Shown: positions 35,641-45,105, numbered from the stretch's first letter. The stretch: 64,000 nt of DNA from Pseudoalteromonas flavipulchra NCIMB 2033 = ATCC BAA-314 (GCA_000814665.1 JWIH01000019.1:156436-220435), one strand, 5' to 3'. The notes: a model not told the origin generated them from the sequence alone. Made by a program: numbers and translations.

Positions 35641-38600
35641 GACAACTCCTCTTTCGATTCAGAAAATTTAGCCTGTAATGTCTGCAGTCGTTTATACGCT
35701 TCAGGATGGTGTTCAATTTTTAGCAAGTTGCTGGTAAAGGCATAAATGAGGTAGCGCGCTAAGTCGGCCTTTACAAAAGACTGCAAACTCGCATCGTGTT
35801 GGAGACTTGCTGAGATAAAACTCTGATTGCTCGCAACCAATGTCGTCGCTTTTTGTGATTGCTGCGGCTGACTTGTAAAGAAACTTGCAATCGCTAGGTC
35901 TTCTTCATCTTGTGACTGTTCAAGAACAGCCAACCAGCTCAACAAAGATTCCACTTTGAAAACAAAACCAAAATCGATAAGCCATTGATACAATTCCGGT
36001 AACGACACTAAAGTTTGCGGTGTCACGTTAAAGACAGCCGCAGTAGTAGGCGTTAAAGTTTGTGCGCTGACAAATTTGGCAACTCTATCTACAGGCGTCC
36101 ACGGTTCAGACACAGCAAGCTCAGGCAAACGATGAAACTTAAGTCCAGAGCGCAAGATGCGCCATACCAAGTCATTGTGGTTAATATAGCCACTTTGTTT
36201 GGCCCCCGTAACTCGTGCTAAGCGATATACTTGTGCTGCTACCCCCTGCTGGATCGCAATTTCAACCATCGCTTCCGCAACCCATTTTGATTGCTGATAA
36301 CCATCGTGAAGGCCACTATGATAAGGAATAAACGCCTCATCAAGAGGCTCTCCGGACTGTGGTGCAACCGCAATAGTCGAGACGTGATTAAATGGCAAAC
36401 TAAAATATTTCGCGAACATCAATAATTCCGCTGTCGCATCTGTATTTGCCACTTTTAAGCTACTGTAATCACGTAACACAGAGGTATGCGCTGCATTGTG
36501 TAATATTCGAGTCACGCGCATGCCCAGCTGTTGATAGTCAGCGTCACTCAACCCAAGTTGTGACGCGGCAATATCTCCAAGTAACAGCGTTACCCGAGAA
36601 CTATCTATTTCACCAAGGTTTTGCACGTCGAAGGCTTGCTGTAACCGTTCGAACCCATGCTCTATGTTATTAGCTCTTACACTACAAATTACACTTAGAT
36701 CCGGCTTCGCAAGTAAATGCGCCAGTAACTGCGCACCAACAAATCCCGTTGCACCGGTCAGCAACACCGTTTCCTCACTAGTTTCAGTTAGTGTATGCGG
36801 TTGAACCTGCAACAGCTTATCTCTAAATTGAGCAAGGTCTGCTTTTATCGTTGTCGCGATATCCGTGTTCGTCTTGTGTGCTAATTCATCACCAAGCTGA
36901 AGTGCATTACACAAGTCGACGAGTTTAGGATGCGCAAATAAAAATGCGACATTCACCGTTTTATTAAGTAGTTGTGTTAGCCGCCCTGCAACTTGAATAC
37001 ATTGGAGTGACTGCCCCCCAATGCTGAAAAAGTTATCAGCTAACCGGACATTACTCACGCCCAGAACTTCCCGCCAAACGGCAGCTATCTGTGTTTCAAA
37101 GTCACTCATAACCTCAGCGTCACAGGCGGTATTTTGCTGCTCAGATAATCGCTTGCGATCGATTTTATTGGCCGGTGTTTTAGGTAAAGCTTCATATTGA
37201 TAAAGCTGTGCAGGTAACATTGGAGCAGGTAACTGCTCACTCAGCACTGTGCGTAAATCATTTAACGCCCATGCGGTGGTACTCACTATATGCGCCGCCA
37301 AAGCAGTTGCACTACCTTGCGCATTCTTAACCACAGTCACCGCGGCTTCAAGAATGGCAGGAACACTCAATAGCACAGCTTCAATCTCACCAATTTCAAT
37401 CCGGTAGCCACTGATTTTTAACTGGGCATCGACGCGGCCAAGATATTCAAGTTGCCCACTTTTATGCATCCGCACAATGTCTCCGGTACGGTAAGCCGCT
37501 ATGCTCCGCATAGCTTGCGGATCCCAAAATGAAACAAACGCAGCAGCAGTTTGCTCGGTCAGACCCAAATAACCGCTCGATAAACCCACGCCCGTAAGCC
37601 AGAGCTCTCCGCGCTCGCCAAATTTTGCTATCTGGCCTTTTTCACGCATTACCACAGCACCGCGTCCGGGTAAGGGCAAACCAATTAAGCTTGGATTTGT
37701 TGCTTTACTGAGATCAATGGCAGTCGCAACGACTGTAGCTTCCGTTGGGCCGTAAGTGTTAAGTAAACGTACAGACTGTTTAAACTGCTCACGCCACGCT
37801 TCTACACGCTGACGATTAACCGCCTCTCCACCTATAATGATGGTATGAATTGACACAGGAAGCATACGGCGAGTCGCGCACAGGTGTCGACAAAGCTCAT
37901 GCCAGTAAGCGGTAGGTAAATCGAGTATAGTAATATGTTGGTTTTCTAGTTCGGCAAGAAAATCCTCAAAAGACTCCAACATGGCGTCATTACGCAGTAT
38001 CAACGTCGCACCGGCCGTCAAAGTAACAAAGACTTCTTCAATACAGGTATCAAAATGAAAGGGCGCAAACTGTAATACTCTATCTTGAGTGCCTACTTGG
38101 TAGGCCAGACGTGCGCCACTAACAAAACCTGCCAATGCGTCGTGGCTTATCTGCACCCCTTTAGGCTTACCCGTGGAACCTGAGGTATAGATTAAATAGG
38201 CTTGTTCTAGTAAAGGAAGTATTGATGGGGTGGCAGCCAACGCTTCAAGCTGGGCATTTGCAAGTTCGCTTGCAATATTAAGCTGTGTAACGCCAGCATC
38301 GCGGATCTCAGCTAACCCTTCACTACTATCATCCACCAATGCTAGGCATGGCTTAGCATCAGCGATAATACTACGATTACGCGCAGAAGGAGCATCGCTA
38401 TCAATAAAGACGAAGCGGTGCTGCGCAGCAAATACGGCCCACATTGCAATCACTGTATATTGGCTACGAGGCAGTGCGAGTAATACGGTACCATCAGCGA
38501 CGGAAGCATTGACTCTAAGGCGGTTTGCTAACCATAGCACTTTCTGTACTAACCGCTCATAGCTAATAGCATGTCCATCTATCACCTGAACCGCTATTGA

Positions 38601-39968
38601 TTTAGGCGACTTCCTTGATAACTCCAACAAACAACTAAGTACGTCACTCTGCTCCACAGGCGCCGGAGTCTCGCTTATCGCAAAGTCCCGATTGGTAACG
38701 CGTAATGGCATTTGCAAGTCCACAGCAACAGTATGGAGAAACTGCAACGTTTCACTTTGTATACTCAACAACTCAGCTTTACTATAGCCACTTTGGTTAC
38801 CTTCAATCTCGAAACGAATACTGCCGTCCATTTGCTTGATAAAAATAAATGCAATGTCCTCAACAGGCCCAGCAGACACAGTATGACTTGTCACCGCTTC
38901 ACCTTGGCAGGTTTCATGACGTTCAAAAGGTAAAATATTAACAACTGCACCAAACAATCTTGTTGGCAATTGCAAGATCGCAGCTTCAGCTTTTAAATCT
39001 TCATAACGATATCGAAAATGCCTTCTAGCTTGACGCAATTGCTCACTGACCTGACGGATTAAACCTTCAAAATTATCAACAAGCACAAAGTCCACTGGAA
39101 CCGGTACAATATTCATATGCATGCAGGGCGTATTCGCGGCTTTTGATGCCATACGATTGGCAACAGGCATGCCCATGATCGTTTTCGCCACCCCAGTGCG
39201 TTGATAAACAATAGCGCTAACCGCGGTTAGTAATAGTTCAGACCAGTTGGCGTCGACCGAATTGGCTCGAGCCTCTAATTGATTGAGCACGGTTGCTGAT
39301 AATTGCGTCGTAACCTTTTCCTTGTCCGCCTCTGTATTTAACACTTGTGTTGTCAGGGCTGCGGCATTATCCAGACCTTGCAGCTGCTGTTGCCAATACA
39401 GCCTATCCTGCTGATACCACTTGCTTTGACGGTACTGACTATCTTCAGTGATGACAGCTTGATATTGAGTTTCATCAGCCGTAACTTGAGCCCCCTCATA
39501 GGCCTGAATCACTCGATTAGAAACCAGCGCAAAACTAAAGCCATCCATCGCAATATGATGCGCACCAAGTGCCCAATAGTAGTGGTTAGTGGCAAGTCGG
39601 ATTAACACATGACGATATAAGTCGCCATTGGCTAAGTCATAAGGCTGAGTTTGCCACTTTATCAAAAGCTGCTGTGCTGCAAACGCTGCATCATCGCTTT
39701 CTGACAAGTCGATATAGTCGCCCAACTTTGCCACTCGCTCAGCTTCACTGAGTAATTGAGTTGTCGGCACGCCTTGATGTTCTATAAAGCGTACATTGAT
39801 TGCCGTTGTACTTTGTAGCACTCTTGAAGCAGTTAACAGCCAATCTTCAGCATTTATTGGCACGTTTAACTCAACATACTCAGCAGTGTTATAGCGCGTA
39901 CTAGTAGGCTGTTTTGCCTGCCCAAGCCAAATCCCAAGTTGCGCAGCGGTTAAAGGCCAATTACTCAT
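35637..39968 (-). CDS. mxcG: Non-ribosomal peptide synthetase MxcG-like: C-A-T-reductase
   Basis: A 1443-aa single-module NRPS. Condensation domain (~1-430) with [12 protein letters not shown]. Adenylation domain (~450-960) with [31 protein letters not shown] and the A10 Lys in [11 protein letters not shown]. By-eye alignment of the specificity pocket gives D-T-E-D-I-G-T-V-V-(K); its two extra acidic residues fit a basic substrate such as lysine. The carrier domain has [13 protein letters not shown] (phosphopantetheine Ser). The terminal thioester-reductase domain (~1090-1400) has [12 protein letters not shown] and [11 protein letters not shown]. This architecture equals MxcG of myxochelin assembly, which joins two dihydroxybenzoyl groups to lysine and releases the product as aldehyde or alcohol. 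It overlaps both neighbours by 4 bp. Confidence 0.93.
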   Translation of the reverse strand: MSNWPLTAAQLGIWLGQAKQPTSTRYNTAEYVELNVPINAEDWLLTASRVLQSTTAINVRFIEHQGVPTTQLLSEAERVAKLGDYIDLSESDDAAFAAQQLLIKWQTQPYDLANGDLYRHVLIRLATNHYYWALGAHHIAMDGFSFALVSNRVIQAYEGAQVTADETQYQAVITEDSQYRQSKWYQQDRLYWQQQLQGLDNAAALTTQVLNTEADKEKVTTQLSATVLNQLEARANSVDANWSELLLTAVSAIVYQRTGVAKTIMGMPVANRMASKAANTPCMHMNIVPVPVDFVLVDNFEGLIRQVSEQLRQARRHFRYRYEDLKAEAAILQLPTRLFGAVVNILPFERHETCQGEAVTSHTVSAGPVEDIAFIFIKQMDGSIRFEIEGNQSGYSKAELLSIQSETLQFLHTVAVDLQMPLRVTNRDFAISETPAPVEQSDVLSCLLELSRKSPKSIAVQVIDGHAISYERLVQKVLWLANRLRVNASVADGTVLLALPRSQYTVIAMWAVFAAQHRFVFIDSDAPSARNRSIIADAKPCLALVDDSSEGLAEIRDAGVTQLNIASELANAQLEALAATPSILPLLEQAYLIYTSGSTGKPKGVQISHDALAGFVSGARLAYQVGTQDRVLQFAPFHFDTCIEEVFVTLTAGATLILRNDAMLESFEDFLAELENQHITILDLPTAYWHELCRHLCATRRMLPVSIHTIIIGGEAVNRQRVEAWREQFKQSVRLLNTYGPTEATVVATAIDLSKATNPSLIGLPLPGRGAVVMREKGQIAKFGERGELWLTGVGLSSGYLGLTEQTAAAFVSFWDPQAMRSIAAYRTGDIVRMHKSGQLEYLGRVDAQLKISGYRIEIGEIEAVLLSVPAILEAAVTVVKNAQGSATALAAHIVSTTAWALNDLRTVLSEQLPAPMLPAQLYQYEALPKTPANKIDRKRLSEQQNTACDAEVMSDFETQIAAVWREVLGVSNVRLADNFFSIGGQSLQCIQVAGRLTQLLNKTVNVAFLFAHPKLVDLCNALQLGDELAHKTNTDIATTIKADLAQFRDKLLQVQPHTLTETSEETVLLTGATGFVGAQLLAHLLAKPDLSVICSVRANNIEHGFERLQQAFDVQNLGEIDSSRVTLLLGDIAASQLGLSDADYQQLGMRVTRILHNAAHTSVLRDYSSLKVANTDATAELLMFAKYFSLPFNHVSTIAVAPQSGEPLDEAFIPYHSGLHDGYQQSKWVAEAMVEIAIQQGVAAQVYRLARVTGAKQSGYINHNDLVWRILRSGLKFHRLPELAVSEPWTPVDRVAKFVSAQTLTPTTAAVFNVTPQTLVSLPELYQWLIDFGFVFKVESLLSWLAVLEQSQDEEDLAIASFFTSQPQQSQKATTLVASNQSFISASLQHDASLQSFVKADLARYLIYAFTSNLLKIEHHPEAYKRLQTLQAKFSESKEELS

Positions 39969-40849
39969 GCAGGTTCCATCGCCAGCGGTGCTTTGCCCAC
40001 TAGAATTTCATACCACTCATTAAGTGTGGTGCTTTCTGCAAGTTCAGCTAGCGTAATATCGATGCCTTGCGCCCGCCACTGATCAATCAATGTCATTACG
40101 CGAATGGAATCTAATCCGAGATAGAGTAAATTTTCTTCGGGATCAACCTCTTCAACATCAATGCAAAGCAATGCTGCAATCGCCTCCTGCATCGAGCCCA
40201 AAGATAACTTCTGTTGTGTATTTTGTGGTGTGCACGCAGCGATAACCTCGTCCAACAACTGCACCTGCCCACAACGAGACGAAACATACTCCATCGCATG
40301 GAGATGTTCTGCTTCACTAAAATCTGCGACAGCATCCGCAACAACGAATGCTTTTATGTCATACATAAAGGCGTCTAATGCCGTAGATAAGATACCGATA
40401 TGGGCATAAATCCCACAGATAATAAGCTGGTCTCGACCTTGTGCCTGCATATCCTCAAGTAGGGTACTACGTTTAAATGCGCTGTAACGCCACTTGGTAT
40501 AAACCTTATCATCGGCAGTTGGAGCAAGTGCAGGTAAAATGCTTGTGTCTTGCTCAGTCAGGCCAGTTCCCCAAAAATCGGTTAGCAGCGCTCTATCTTT
40601 CGGATCTTGATTTGCAGGCTGTGCAGTATACACAACTGGGACACCAGCAGCTTTGGCTGCCACGATTAAACTATTAATTTGTTGGATCAAAGACCGCATC
40701 GGTGCTTGCGTTGTATCATAGAAATTCACAAAATAAGATTGCATATCGTGAACCAATAGCACCGCTTTACTCGGGTTAATTTGCCACTCAGTGCGATTTT
40801 CTGGGCGGCTTGATGGTAATGGATATGAAGAAATACGTGGGATTGCCAT
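39965..40849 (-). CDS. entB: Isochorismatase / aryl carrier protein (EntB/DhbB/MxcF)
   Basis: A 294-aa bifunctional protein. The N-terminal isochorismatase domain (residues ~1-210) shows [19 protein letters not shown] (catalytic Asp), [39 protein letters not shown] (catalytic Lys) and [17 protein letters not shown]. The C-terminal aryl-carrier domain has [21 protein letters not shown], with the phosphopantetheine Ser in LDSIR. It splits isochorismate to the dihydrodiol and carries the activated dihydroxybenzoate to MxcG. It starts 20 bp after the entE stop and overlaps mxcG by 4 bp. Confidence 0.95.
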   Translation of the reverse strand: MAIPRISSYPLPSSRPENRTEWQINPSKAVLLVHDMQSYFVNFYDTTQAPMRSLIQQINSLIVAAKAAGVPVVYTAQPANQDPKDRALLTDFWGTGLTEQDTSILPALAPTADDKVYTKWRYSAFKRSTLLEDMQAQGRDQLIICGIYAHIGILSTALDAFMYDIKAFVVADAVADFSEAEHLHAMEYVSSRCGQVQLLDEVIAACTPQNTQQKLSLGSMQEAIAALLCIDVEEVDPEENLLYLGLDSIRVMTLIDQWRAQGIDITLAELAESTTLNEWYEILVGKAPLAMEPA

Positions 40850-40868
40850 GAGTTTATCCTATTGAGTA

Positions 40869-42521
40869 TTATGCAGTTTGTGATGAGGTAAGTAGATTAG
40901 CGATATGCTCACGCAACGCGCGTTTATCGATCTTTCCAACTTTCGTTTTTGGTAGTGACGCAATAAATTCAAAGCGGTCAGGATACTTGTAATCAGCGAG
41001 CCCACGACCTCGAACAAAGCGATTGAGCATTGCCCTTGTGAGTGGTTGGCCAAGATCTTCTCGCGGCACGACAAATGCGCATATACGCTCACCCAGCAGA
41101 GGATCTGGCATTGCAACAACTGCACAATCATGAACCGCAGGATGTGCCAATACTTGGTTCTCGACTTCTTCTGCTGCGACCTTTTCGCCACCTTTATTGA
41201 TTTGATCCTTATCGCGGCCCTCAACAATTATGTCGCCCGATGCAGTTTGTTTAACCACATCACCACTACAGTAAAAACCATCTTCAGTAAATGCAGCTAA
41301 GTTATGAAGTTCAGCGTTTAAATAACCACGAAATGTATAAGGTCCTTTAGTCGTTAATAACCCAGCCTCTCCTTGAGGTACTGGTTGATTATTCTCGTCG
41401 ACGATACGGATTTCGTCAGCTGCACTCATTGGTCGACCTTGTGTATGATGTCGCGTCCATTCGTCATCATCGAGACGGGTATAGTTGACAAGCCCTTCCG
41501 CCATGCCAAATACCTGCTGCAACGTCACAACAAGCTCTTTTTCCATTCTGGCAGCGAGGGTGGCACTGAGCTTAGCTCCACCGACTTGGAGCACAGTCAA
41601 CGAGCTTAGGTCATAGTGTTGTCGCTCTCGAGAATCGAGCCACAACGAAACCGCAGGGGGAACCAAAGCAGCCCAATTTGGTTTATGGGCCTCGATCAGC
41701 CTAAAACAGCTGCTTGGTGAGGGATCTGGAGCACAGATCACTGTACCACCAGCGTAAAACACTCCCAATGCGCCGGGTGAACTAAGCGGAAAATTGTGTG
41801 CGGCAGGTAGAGCGCAAAGGTATCGCGTTTGTTTATTCCATTGACACACTTCGACACTTTGGCGAACACTATAGTAATAATCATTGTGGGTACGAGGGAT
41901 CAACTTAGGTGTACCTGTGCTTCCCCCCGACAATTGAAAGAATGCCACATTGTCCGCTTGATGCTTACGAAAAGGCAGAGAATCAAAATGCTCAAAGCAT
42001 GCAGAAGCATGCAGCTTTTCACCAAGCTCTTTCGCCCAAGTACTTTGACCACGCAGCAGCACATACTGTAGCTGCGGTGTACACGCTTTTAACTGTTCAA
42101 AGAATTGACTATCACCAAACAGAGAATGCTTTGTGTCCGCAATAATCAACTTTGGCTGCAGAGCAGCTGCGTAATGTGTTAACTCGACTTGGTTATGATT
42201 CATCAAAGCATTAACAGGTAACACCGCCAGCTTTTGTAAAGCAAAAAATACCACATAGAATTCGTAACAATTAGGCAATTGCACAATCGCGGTGTCACCG
42301 GCACAAAGTCCTTGCGCAGCCAAATAACTCGCCAGTCTCGTCGCCTCTTTTTCCAAGCATGCATAGGACTTCTCGATATCGTTATCGATAACGGCAATTT
42401 GAGTCGGATTTTCTTGTACTTGACGCTCTAAGATCTGACTTAACTCTTCATCTATCCAATATCCAAGATTGCGATATCGCTCTGCATCCTCAACAGGCCA
42501 ACTAACACAACTTTTTAACAT
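40869..42521 (-). CDS. entE: 2,3-dihydroxybenzoate-AMP ligase (EntE/DhbE/MxcE)
   Basis: A 550-aa stand-alone adenylating enzyme and first gene of the eight-gene operon entE-entB-mxcG-SIP-entA-mxcL-mxcM-MFS. Motifs: FFQLSGGSTGTPKLIPRTHNDYYYS (P-loop), CALPAAHNFPLSSPGALGVFYAGG (the aryl-acid family HNF motif), QVFGMAEGLVNYTRLDD, YCSGDVVKQT, GRDKDQINKGGEKVAAEEVE and the A10 Lys in PKTKVGKIDKR. It activates dihydroxybenzoate and loads it on the EntB carrier domain. Upstream lie a PvdS-type promoter, a Fur box and the shared AraC motif. Confidence 0.96.
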   Translation of the reverse strand: MLKSCVSWPVEDAERYRNLGYWIDEELSQILERQVQENPTQIAVIDNDIEKSYACLEKEATRLASYLAAQGLCAGDTAIVQLPNCYEFYVVFFALQKLAVLPVNALMNHNQVELTHYAAALQPKLIIADTKHSLFGDSQFFEQLKACTPQLQYVLLRGQSTWAKELGEKLHASACFEHFDSLPFRKHQADNVAFFQLSGGSTGTPKLIPRTHNDYYYSVRQSVEVCQWNKQTRYLCALPAAHNFPLSSPGALGVFYAGGTVICAPDPSPSSCFRLIEAHKPNWAALVPPAVSLWLDSRERQHYDLSSLTVLQVGGAKLSATLAARMEKELVVTLQQVFGMAEGLVNYTRLDDDEWTRHHTQGRPMSAADEIRIVDENNQPVPQGEAGLLTTKGPYTFRGYLNAELHNLAAFTEDGFYCSGDVVKQTASGDIIVEGRDKDQINKGGEKVAAEEVENQVLAHPAVHDCAVVAMPDPLLGERICAFVVPREDLGQPLTRAMLNRFVRGRGLADYKYPDRFEFIASLPKTKVGKIDKRALREHIANLLTSSQTA

Positions 42522-42560
42522 AAATACGACCTTATGAAATTTCCTATGTGGGTTATTTCG

Positions 42561-42590
42561 TTATGCAAAATCCATTCGGCGTTTAGAAAA
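42561..42590. promoter_or_regulatory. Candidate AraC-regulator operator upstream of entE
   Basis: TTATGCAAAATC (42561-42572), then 6 bp, then GCGTTTAGAAAA (42579-42590). The 12-mer is identical and the second block nearly identical to the element at 29041-29078 in front of the TonB receptor. It is 40-70 bp from the entE ATG. Confidence 0.55.
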
Positions 42591-42673
42591 AATAATGAAA
42601 TTAAAAATACTATTTAATTATCAAGATATTAAAACCAAACACCGAGAGCCAATTTGCCACTAGCCCCCTAATG

Positions 42674-42697
42674 ACGATTGCCCCTAAGATTAATTTA
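42674..42697 (-). promoter_or_regulatory. PvdS-type ECF sigma promoter of the entE operon
   Basis: On the minus strand, TAAAT, exactly 16 bp, then CGT, preceded by C as at entC. This equals the Pseudomonas iron-starvation promoter consensus. It is oriented toward entE, 153 bp from its ATG, and lies just downstream of the Fur-like box at 42705-42719. Confidence 0.7.
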
Positions 42698-42704
42698 GAA
42701 AAAT

Positions 42705-42719
42705 TTAAAATAATTCTCA
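42705..42719 (-). promoter_or_regulatory. Fur box, entE side
   Basis: Minus-strand TGAGAATTATTTTAA matches the 7-1-7 Fur motif TGATAATGATTATCA at about 11 of 15 positions. It sits directly upstream of the PvdS-type entE promoter in the 349-bp gap between entE and the sigma-factor gene. Confidence 0.55.
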
Positions 42720-42798
42720 TAACTGTTCATATTTTTACCTGCGCACCTTTTGATGACACAAACGTTACAAATAAGTAAATTAAAATTCGATTTAGCTA

Positions 42799-42828
42799 TT
42801 GACAAAAACCCGATAAAAAACTTAGGAT
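42799..42828 (+). promoter_or_regulatory. Sigma-70 promoter of the PvdS-like sigma gene
   Basis: TTGACA (perfect -35, 42799-42804), an 18-bp spacer and TAGGAT (42823-42828). The Fur box at 42834-42848 covers the predicted start, so iron-loaded Fur would block it. Confidence 0.6.
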
Positions 42829-42833
42829 CTAAT

Positions 42834-42848
42834 TGAGAATTATTTTCA
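42834..42848 (+). promoter_or_regulatory. Fur box of the PvdS-like sigma gene
   Basis: TGAGAATTATTTTCA matches the 7-1-7 Fur consensus TGATAATGATTATCA at 12 of 15 positions and is nearly palindromic. It lies at the predicted transcription start, 23 bp before the ATG. Confidence 0.8.
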
Positions 42849-42870
42849 TTATTAATCGTAGAGGGATAAA

Positions 42871-43404
42871 ATGGCAGCAGTGTTGCGCTCAGATAATACG
42901 GTAGATGTTCGTCGTTGGGCCGATATAATTGAAGTACAAAGGGAGAAATTGACTGCATATTTAACCTCAATTCTTCACTGCCAATACCTCGCAGAAGACG
43001 CTTTACAGGAAACGTATATTCGTCTGTCAAAAATGCCTGATGAACAAGAGCAAGCCATTAGCAATCATGTGGCTTACTGCTATCAAACAGCAAGAAATAT
43101 CGCAATTGATATGGTAAGGAAAAAATCAAAGGAAAGCTGGGTTAGCTTAGACAGCGCACTGCCAGGACAATACACTGATAAGCAAGTCAGTGCTGAAGAA
43201 ACCTTAATTGAGCAAAATCTAGATGGTCGTATGATGCAAGCGGTAAGCTCTCTATCAAAACGCCACCAGAACATTCTAAGCCTGTATAAACGTGGTGATT
43301 ACAAGCAGAAGGATATTGCCAAAATATGTGCAATTTCACCGACGTTAGTGAATTTTATAATTCAAGAAGTGATTATTACGTGTCAAACCGTATTAGCACA
43401 CTAA
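42871..43404 (+). CDS. PvdS-like ECF iron-starvation sigma factor
   Basis: A 177-aa ECF sigma factor of the FecI/PvdS group. Region 2 (residues ~25-95) has YLAEDALQETYIRLSKM and CYQTARNIAIDMVRKKSKE. Region 4 (~125-175) has LSKRHQNILSLYKRGDYKQKDIAKICAISPTLVNFII. The QKDIAK...SPTLVNF recognition helix closely resembles that of Pseudomonas PvdS as I recall it, which predicts recognition of the same TAAAT -35 element. No FecR/FpvR anti-sigma gene is adjacent. It is divergent from entE behind a Fur box and sigma-70 promoter, so it should appear in iron limitation and drive entC and the entE operon through the two IS-type promoters. The 3' end overlaps terB by 4 bp. Confidence 0.9.
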   Translation: MAAVLRSDNTVDVRRWADIIEVQREKLTAYLTSILHCQYLAEDALQETYIRLSKMPDEQEQAISNHVAYCYQTARNIAIDMVRKKSKESWVSLDSALPGQYTDKQVSAEETLIEQNLDGRMMQAVSSLSKRHQNILSLYKRGDYKQKDIAKICAISPTLVNFIIQEVIITCQTVLAH

Positions 43405-43850
43405 GTATCTAAACCAGCTTGAACGCGTAATTTGGCAGCAATGAAATCAGGGTGAGCAACATAAAACAGCCCGGCTATTTTCCTAATGATATGGTCTTCA
43501 TGGCTGTCGAGTTCGCCATCAGCATAAGCAACGTGCCACAATAACTCAATGATCTCGATGCGCTCAATGTCGCTAGTGTGATTATTCACTTGCTTGGCAA
43601 AAGAATACATATCTACCGCCTGTTCCACCAATTGCTGTGCTTGCGTTATCAGTGCACTCACTTGTGGTTCAGGCAATTCACAACGTGTTTTAAGTAGCTC
43701 CGCAATTTTATCGAACTCCGACTGCTGTAGTTTGCCGTCCGCTCGCATCACTTCAACCAGTAATGCAGCAAGCGCGGTATTAAAGTCGATTTCTTGTTTC
43801 GGTGACGACTCCTGCAAGCTTTGAAATAGTTTTTTAAGTTGGTTAAGCAA
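43401..43850 (-). CDS. TerB-family protein
   Basis: A 149-aa all-helical protein. TerB-domain features are FNTALAALLVEVMRADGKLQQSEFDKIAELL in the first half and ELLWHVAYADGELDSHEDHIIRKIAGLFYV in the second, i.e. two ADGxLxxxE acidic metal-binding repeats. TerB-like proteins bind calcium or other metals and occur in membrane-stress and tellurite-resistance systems. This stand-alone copy is a housekeeping type of unknown role. It is convergent with the sigma-factor gene, sharing the CTAA stop overlap. Confidence 0.85.
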   Translation of the reverse strand: MLNQLKKLFQSLQESSPKQEIDFNTALAALLVEVMRADGKLQQSEFDKIAELLKTRCELPEPQVSALITQAQQLVEQAVDMYSFAKQVNNHTSDIERIEIIELLWHVAYADGELDSHEDHIIRKIAGLFYVAHPDFIAAKLRVQAGLDT

Positions 43851-43904
43851 GTGGCTAATCTCCCATGTGATATACTGTAAATGTAGCAGACTAAAAGGAC
43901 AGTT

Positions 43905-44279
43905 ATGCGTAAGTTATCATTGAGACTAAATTCATTAAAGCTAAGTTCCCTAGTCGTAGGTGCAACACTGCTCTCGGCGTGCCAATATACACCGGTTCCA
44001 CGAGGAGAACCTGAAAAGCTCTATGACTTTGACCATAAAGTACATTATGAGCAAACCACGTATAACGATGACCACTTTCGACTGGCAATTAAGCCAGATA
44101 GTTATGCGCATTTTAGGCAACAAAGCGTATTTTTGCTGCGCCATGCCAAACGCTTATGCCAAGGCAGTAACCCACAATTGACATTACTTGGTGGCGTCCA
44201 AGGCTTTGATAAAATGCCATTAGAGCCAAGACCTTACCAGAATGACTTAACAGTAGACGTAAAATGTGTGGCCAAATAG
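43905..44279 (+). CDS. Hypothetical lipoprotein
   Basis: A 124-aa protein with a signal sequence ending in the lipobox LLSAC (residues ~22-26; Cys26 lipidated) after LSSLVVGAT. The mature part is basic and His/Tyr-rich (YDFDHKVHYEQTTYNDDHFRLAIKPDSYAHFRQQ) with two further Cys (LCQG, VKCVAK), possibly one disulfide. No family was recognised. The stop codon lies inside the loop of its terminator hairpin. Confidence 0.75.
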   Translation: MRKLSLRLNSLKLSSLVVGATLLSACQYTPVPRGEPEKLYDFDHKVHYEQTTYNDDHFRLAIKPDSYAHFRQQSVFLLRHAKRLCQGSNPQLTLLGGVQGFDKMPLEPRPYQNDLTVDVKCVAK

Positions 44280-44291
44280 CCACACATTTTT
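44261..44291 (+). terminator. Terminator of the lipoprotein gene
   Basis: Stem AAAATGTGTGGC / GCCACACATTTT with a CAAATA loop and a trailing T. The lipoprotein stop codon TAG is at the loop/stem edge. Confidence 0.85.
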
Positions 44292-44339
44292 GTTAGCGCT
44301 ATAAATATTTTTCAGTAACCCGCTCTAGGTTTAGTCTTT

Positions 44340-44501
44340 ATACCAGTTGTATTAAGTAAATGATCTATTTTGAAGCGGGGAAATAGTTTTAGTAGCTAGG
44401 CAAAAATTTTGCTATTTAGTTATTCTAAATGAGAAATTTTTAACGAAGCTAATATGCTATTTCACCCTTCAAATTGATTAGAGAATTAATTCAATTGGTA
44501 T
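44340..44501. repeat. 162-bp MITE-like palindromic repeat
   Basis: Terminal inverted repeats ATACCAGTTGTATTAA (left) and, on the other strand, ATACCAATTGAATTAA (right). Further inner matches are TTTTGAAGCGGGGAAATAG against TTTGAAGGGTGAAATAG, with AT-rich arms meeting around GGCAAAAATTTTGC. It has no coding capacity. It fills the gap between the lipoprotein terminator and the secreted-protein gene, and its right end supplies that gene's final codons and stop. A non-autonomous insertion element is the simplest reading; copy number in the genome cannot be seen here. Confidence 0.75.
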
Positions 44502-45084
44502 CGTATCCCCAAGGTGCTGCTGGTGCGGTTACCGGTTTTGTTAAATCAAAGTCCACTCGGAACTCTCGCCCTTCACGCACTAAACGATAGGTAAACTGCT
44601 CTGGATAGATATACATCTGCCATGTATTTCCGACTGACTGTGGGATCCCTTGCTGGACAAATAACTGTTTTGAGTATTCATCAGCCGGGAACGACTGCAC
44701 GGTATTAAATCCCGCATCTAGGGTATGACCACCATACATAGTAGAAACATCGTCGCTGCCATCTTCATGACGGTGATCGTGCTTTAAGCTCAAACCACTC
44801 CCTGTTTTGGTGATGATCCAAGTTCTTGAAGCATCTTTTCCTACATGAAATGGGACTTGAAGCTCAGCGTCACCACATTTACGAACGTGCATCACAAGAC
44901 GCGCATCGCTAAAACTGCTTGGACCTTGATTATCCACCGTTACTTTACCTTCGTAGGCTTTGCCACAGTGCGCTTTAATAGCGTCAAAAAATGCATCATG
45001 GCTTGGGATGGAAACCAGCGGGGCAGGACGCGCGAAGGCTGCGCAGCTCAAGGTTGCGAGTAGCGCTAAAGTTAATTTTTTCAT
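44491..45084 (-). CDS. Hypothetical secreted protein, 3' end formed by an inserted repeat
   Basis: A 197-aa exported protein from ATG 45084 (AGGTGTC ribosome site; the in-frame GTG 45093 is less likely). The signal peptide MKKLTLALLATLSCAAFARP is followed by a soluble domain with CGKAYEGKVTVDNQG, MHVRKCGDAELQVPFHVGKDASRTWI, a His-rich loop LKHDHRHEDGSDD and ERF-like YRLVREGREFRVDFDL. Related hypothetical proteins occur in marine gammaproteobacteria, but no named family was recognised. Two Cys may form a disulfide. The last codons ACC AAT and stop TGA are part of the repeat's ATACCAATTGA end, so the original C-terminus may have been different. Confidence 0.75.
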   Translation of the reverse strand: MKKLTLALLATLSCAAFARPAPLVSIPSHDAFFDAIKAHCGKAYEGKVTVDNQGPSSFSDARLVMHVRKCGDAELQVPFHVGKDASRTWIITKTGSGLSLKHDHRHEDGSDDVSTMYGGHTLDAGFNTVQSFPADEYSKQLFVQQGIPQSVGNTWQMYIYPEQFTYRLVREGREFRVDFDLTKPVTAPAAPWGYDTN

Positions 45085-45105
45085 TGGAGACACCTAAAAC
45101 AAATA

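Noticed and set aside
42695-43030. A 111-codon minus-strand frame between entE and the sigma gene
   Set aside because: Spans both Fur boxes and the sigma-70 promoter and overlaps the true sigma-factor gene.
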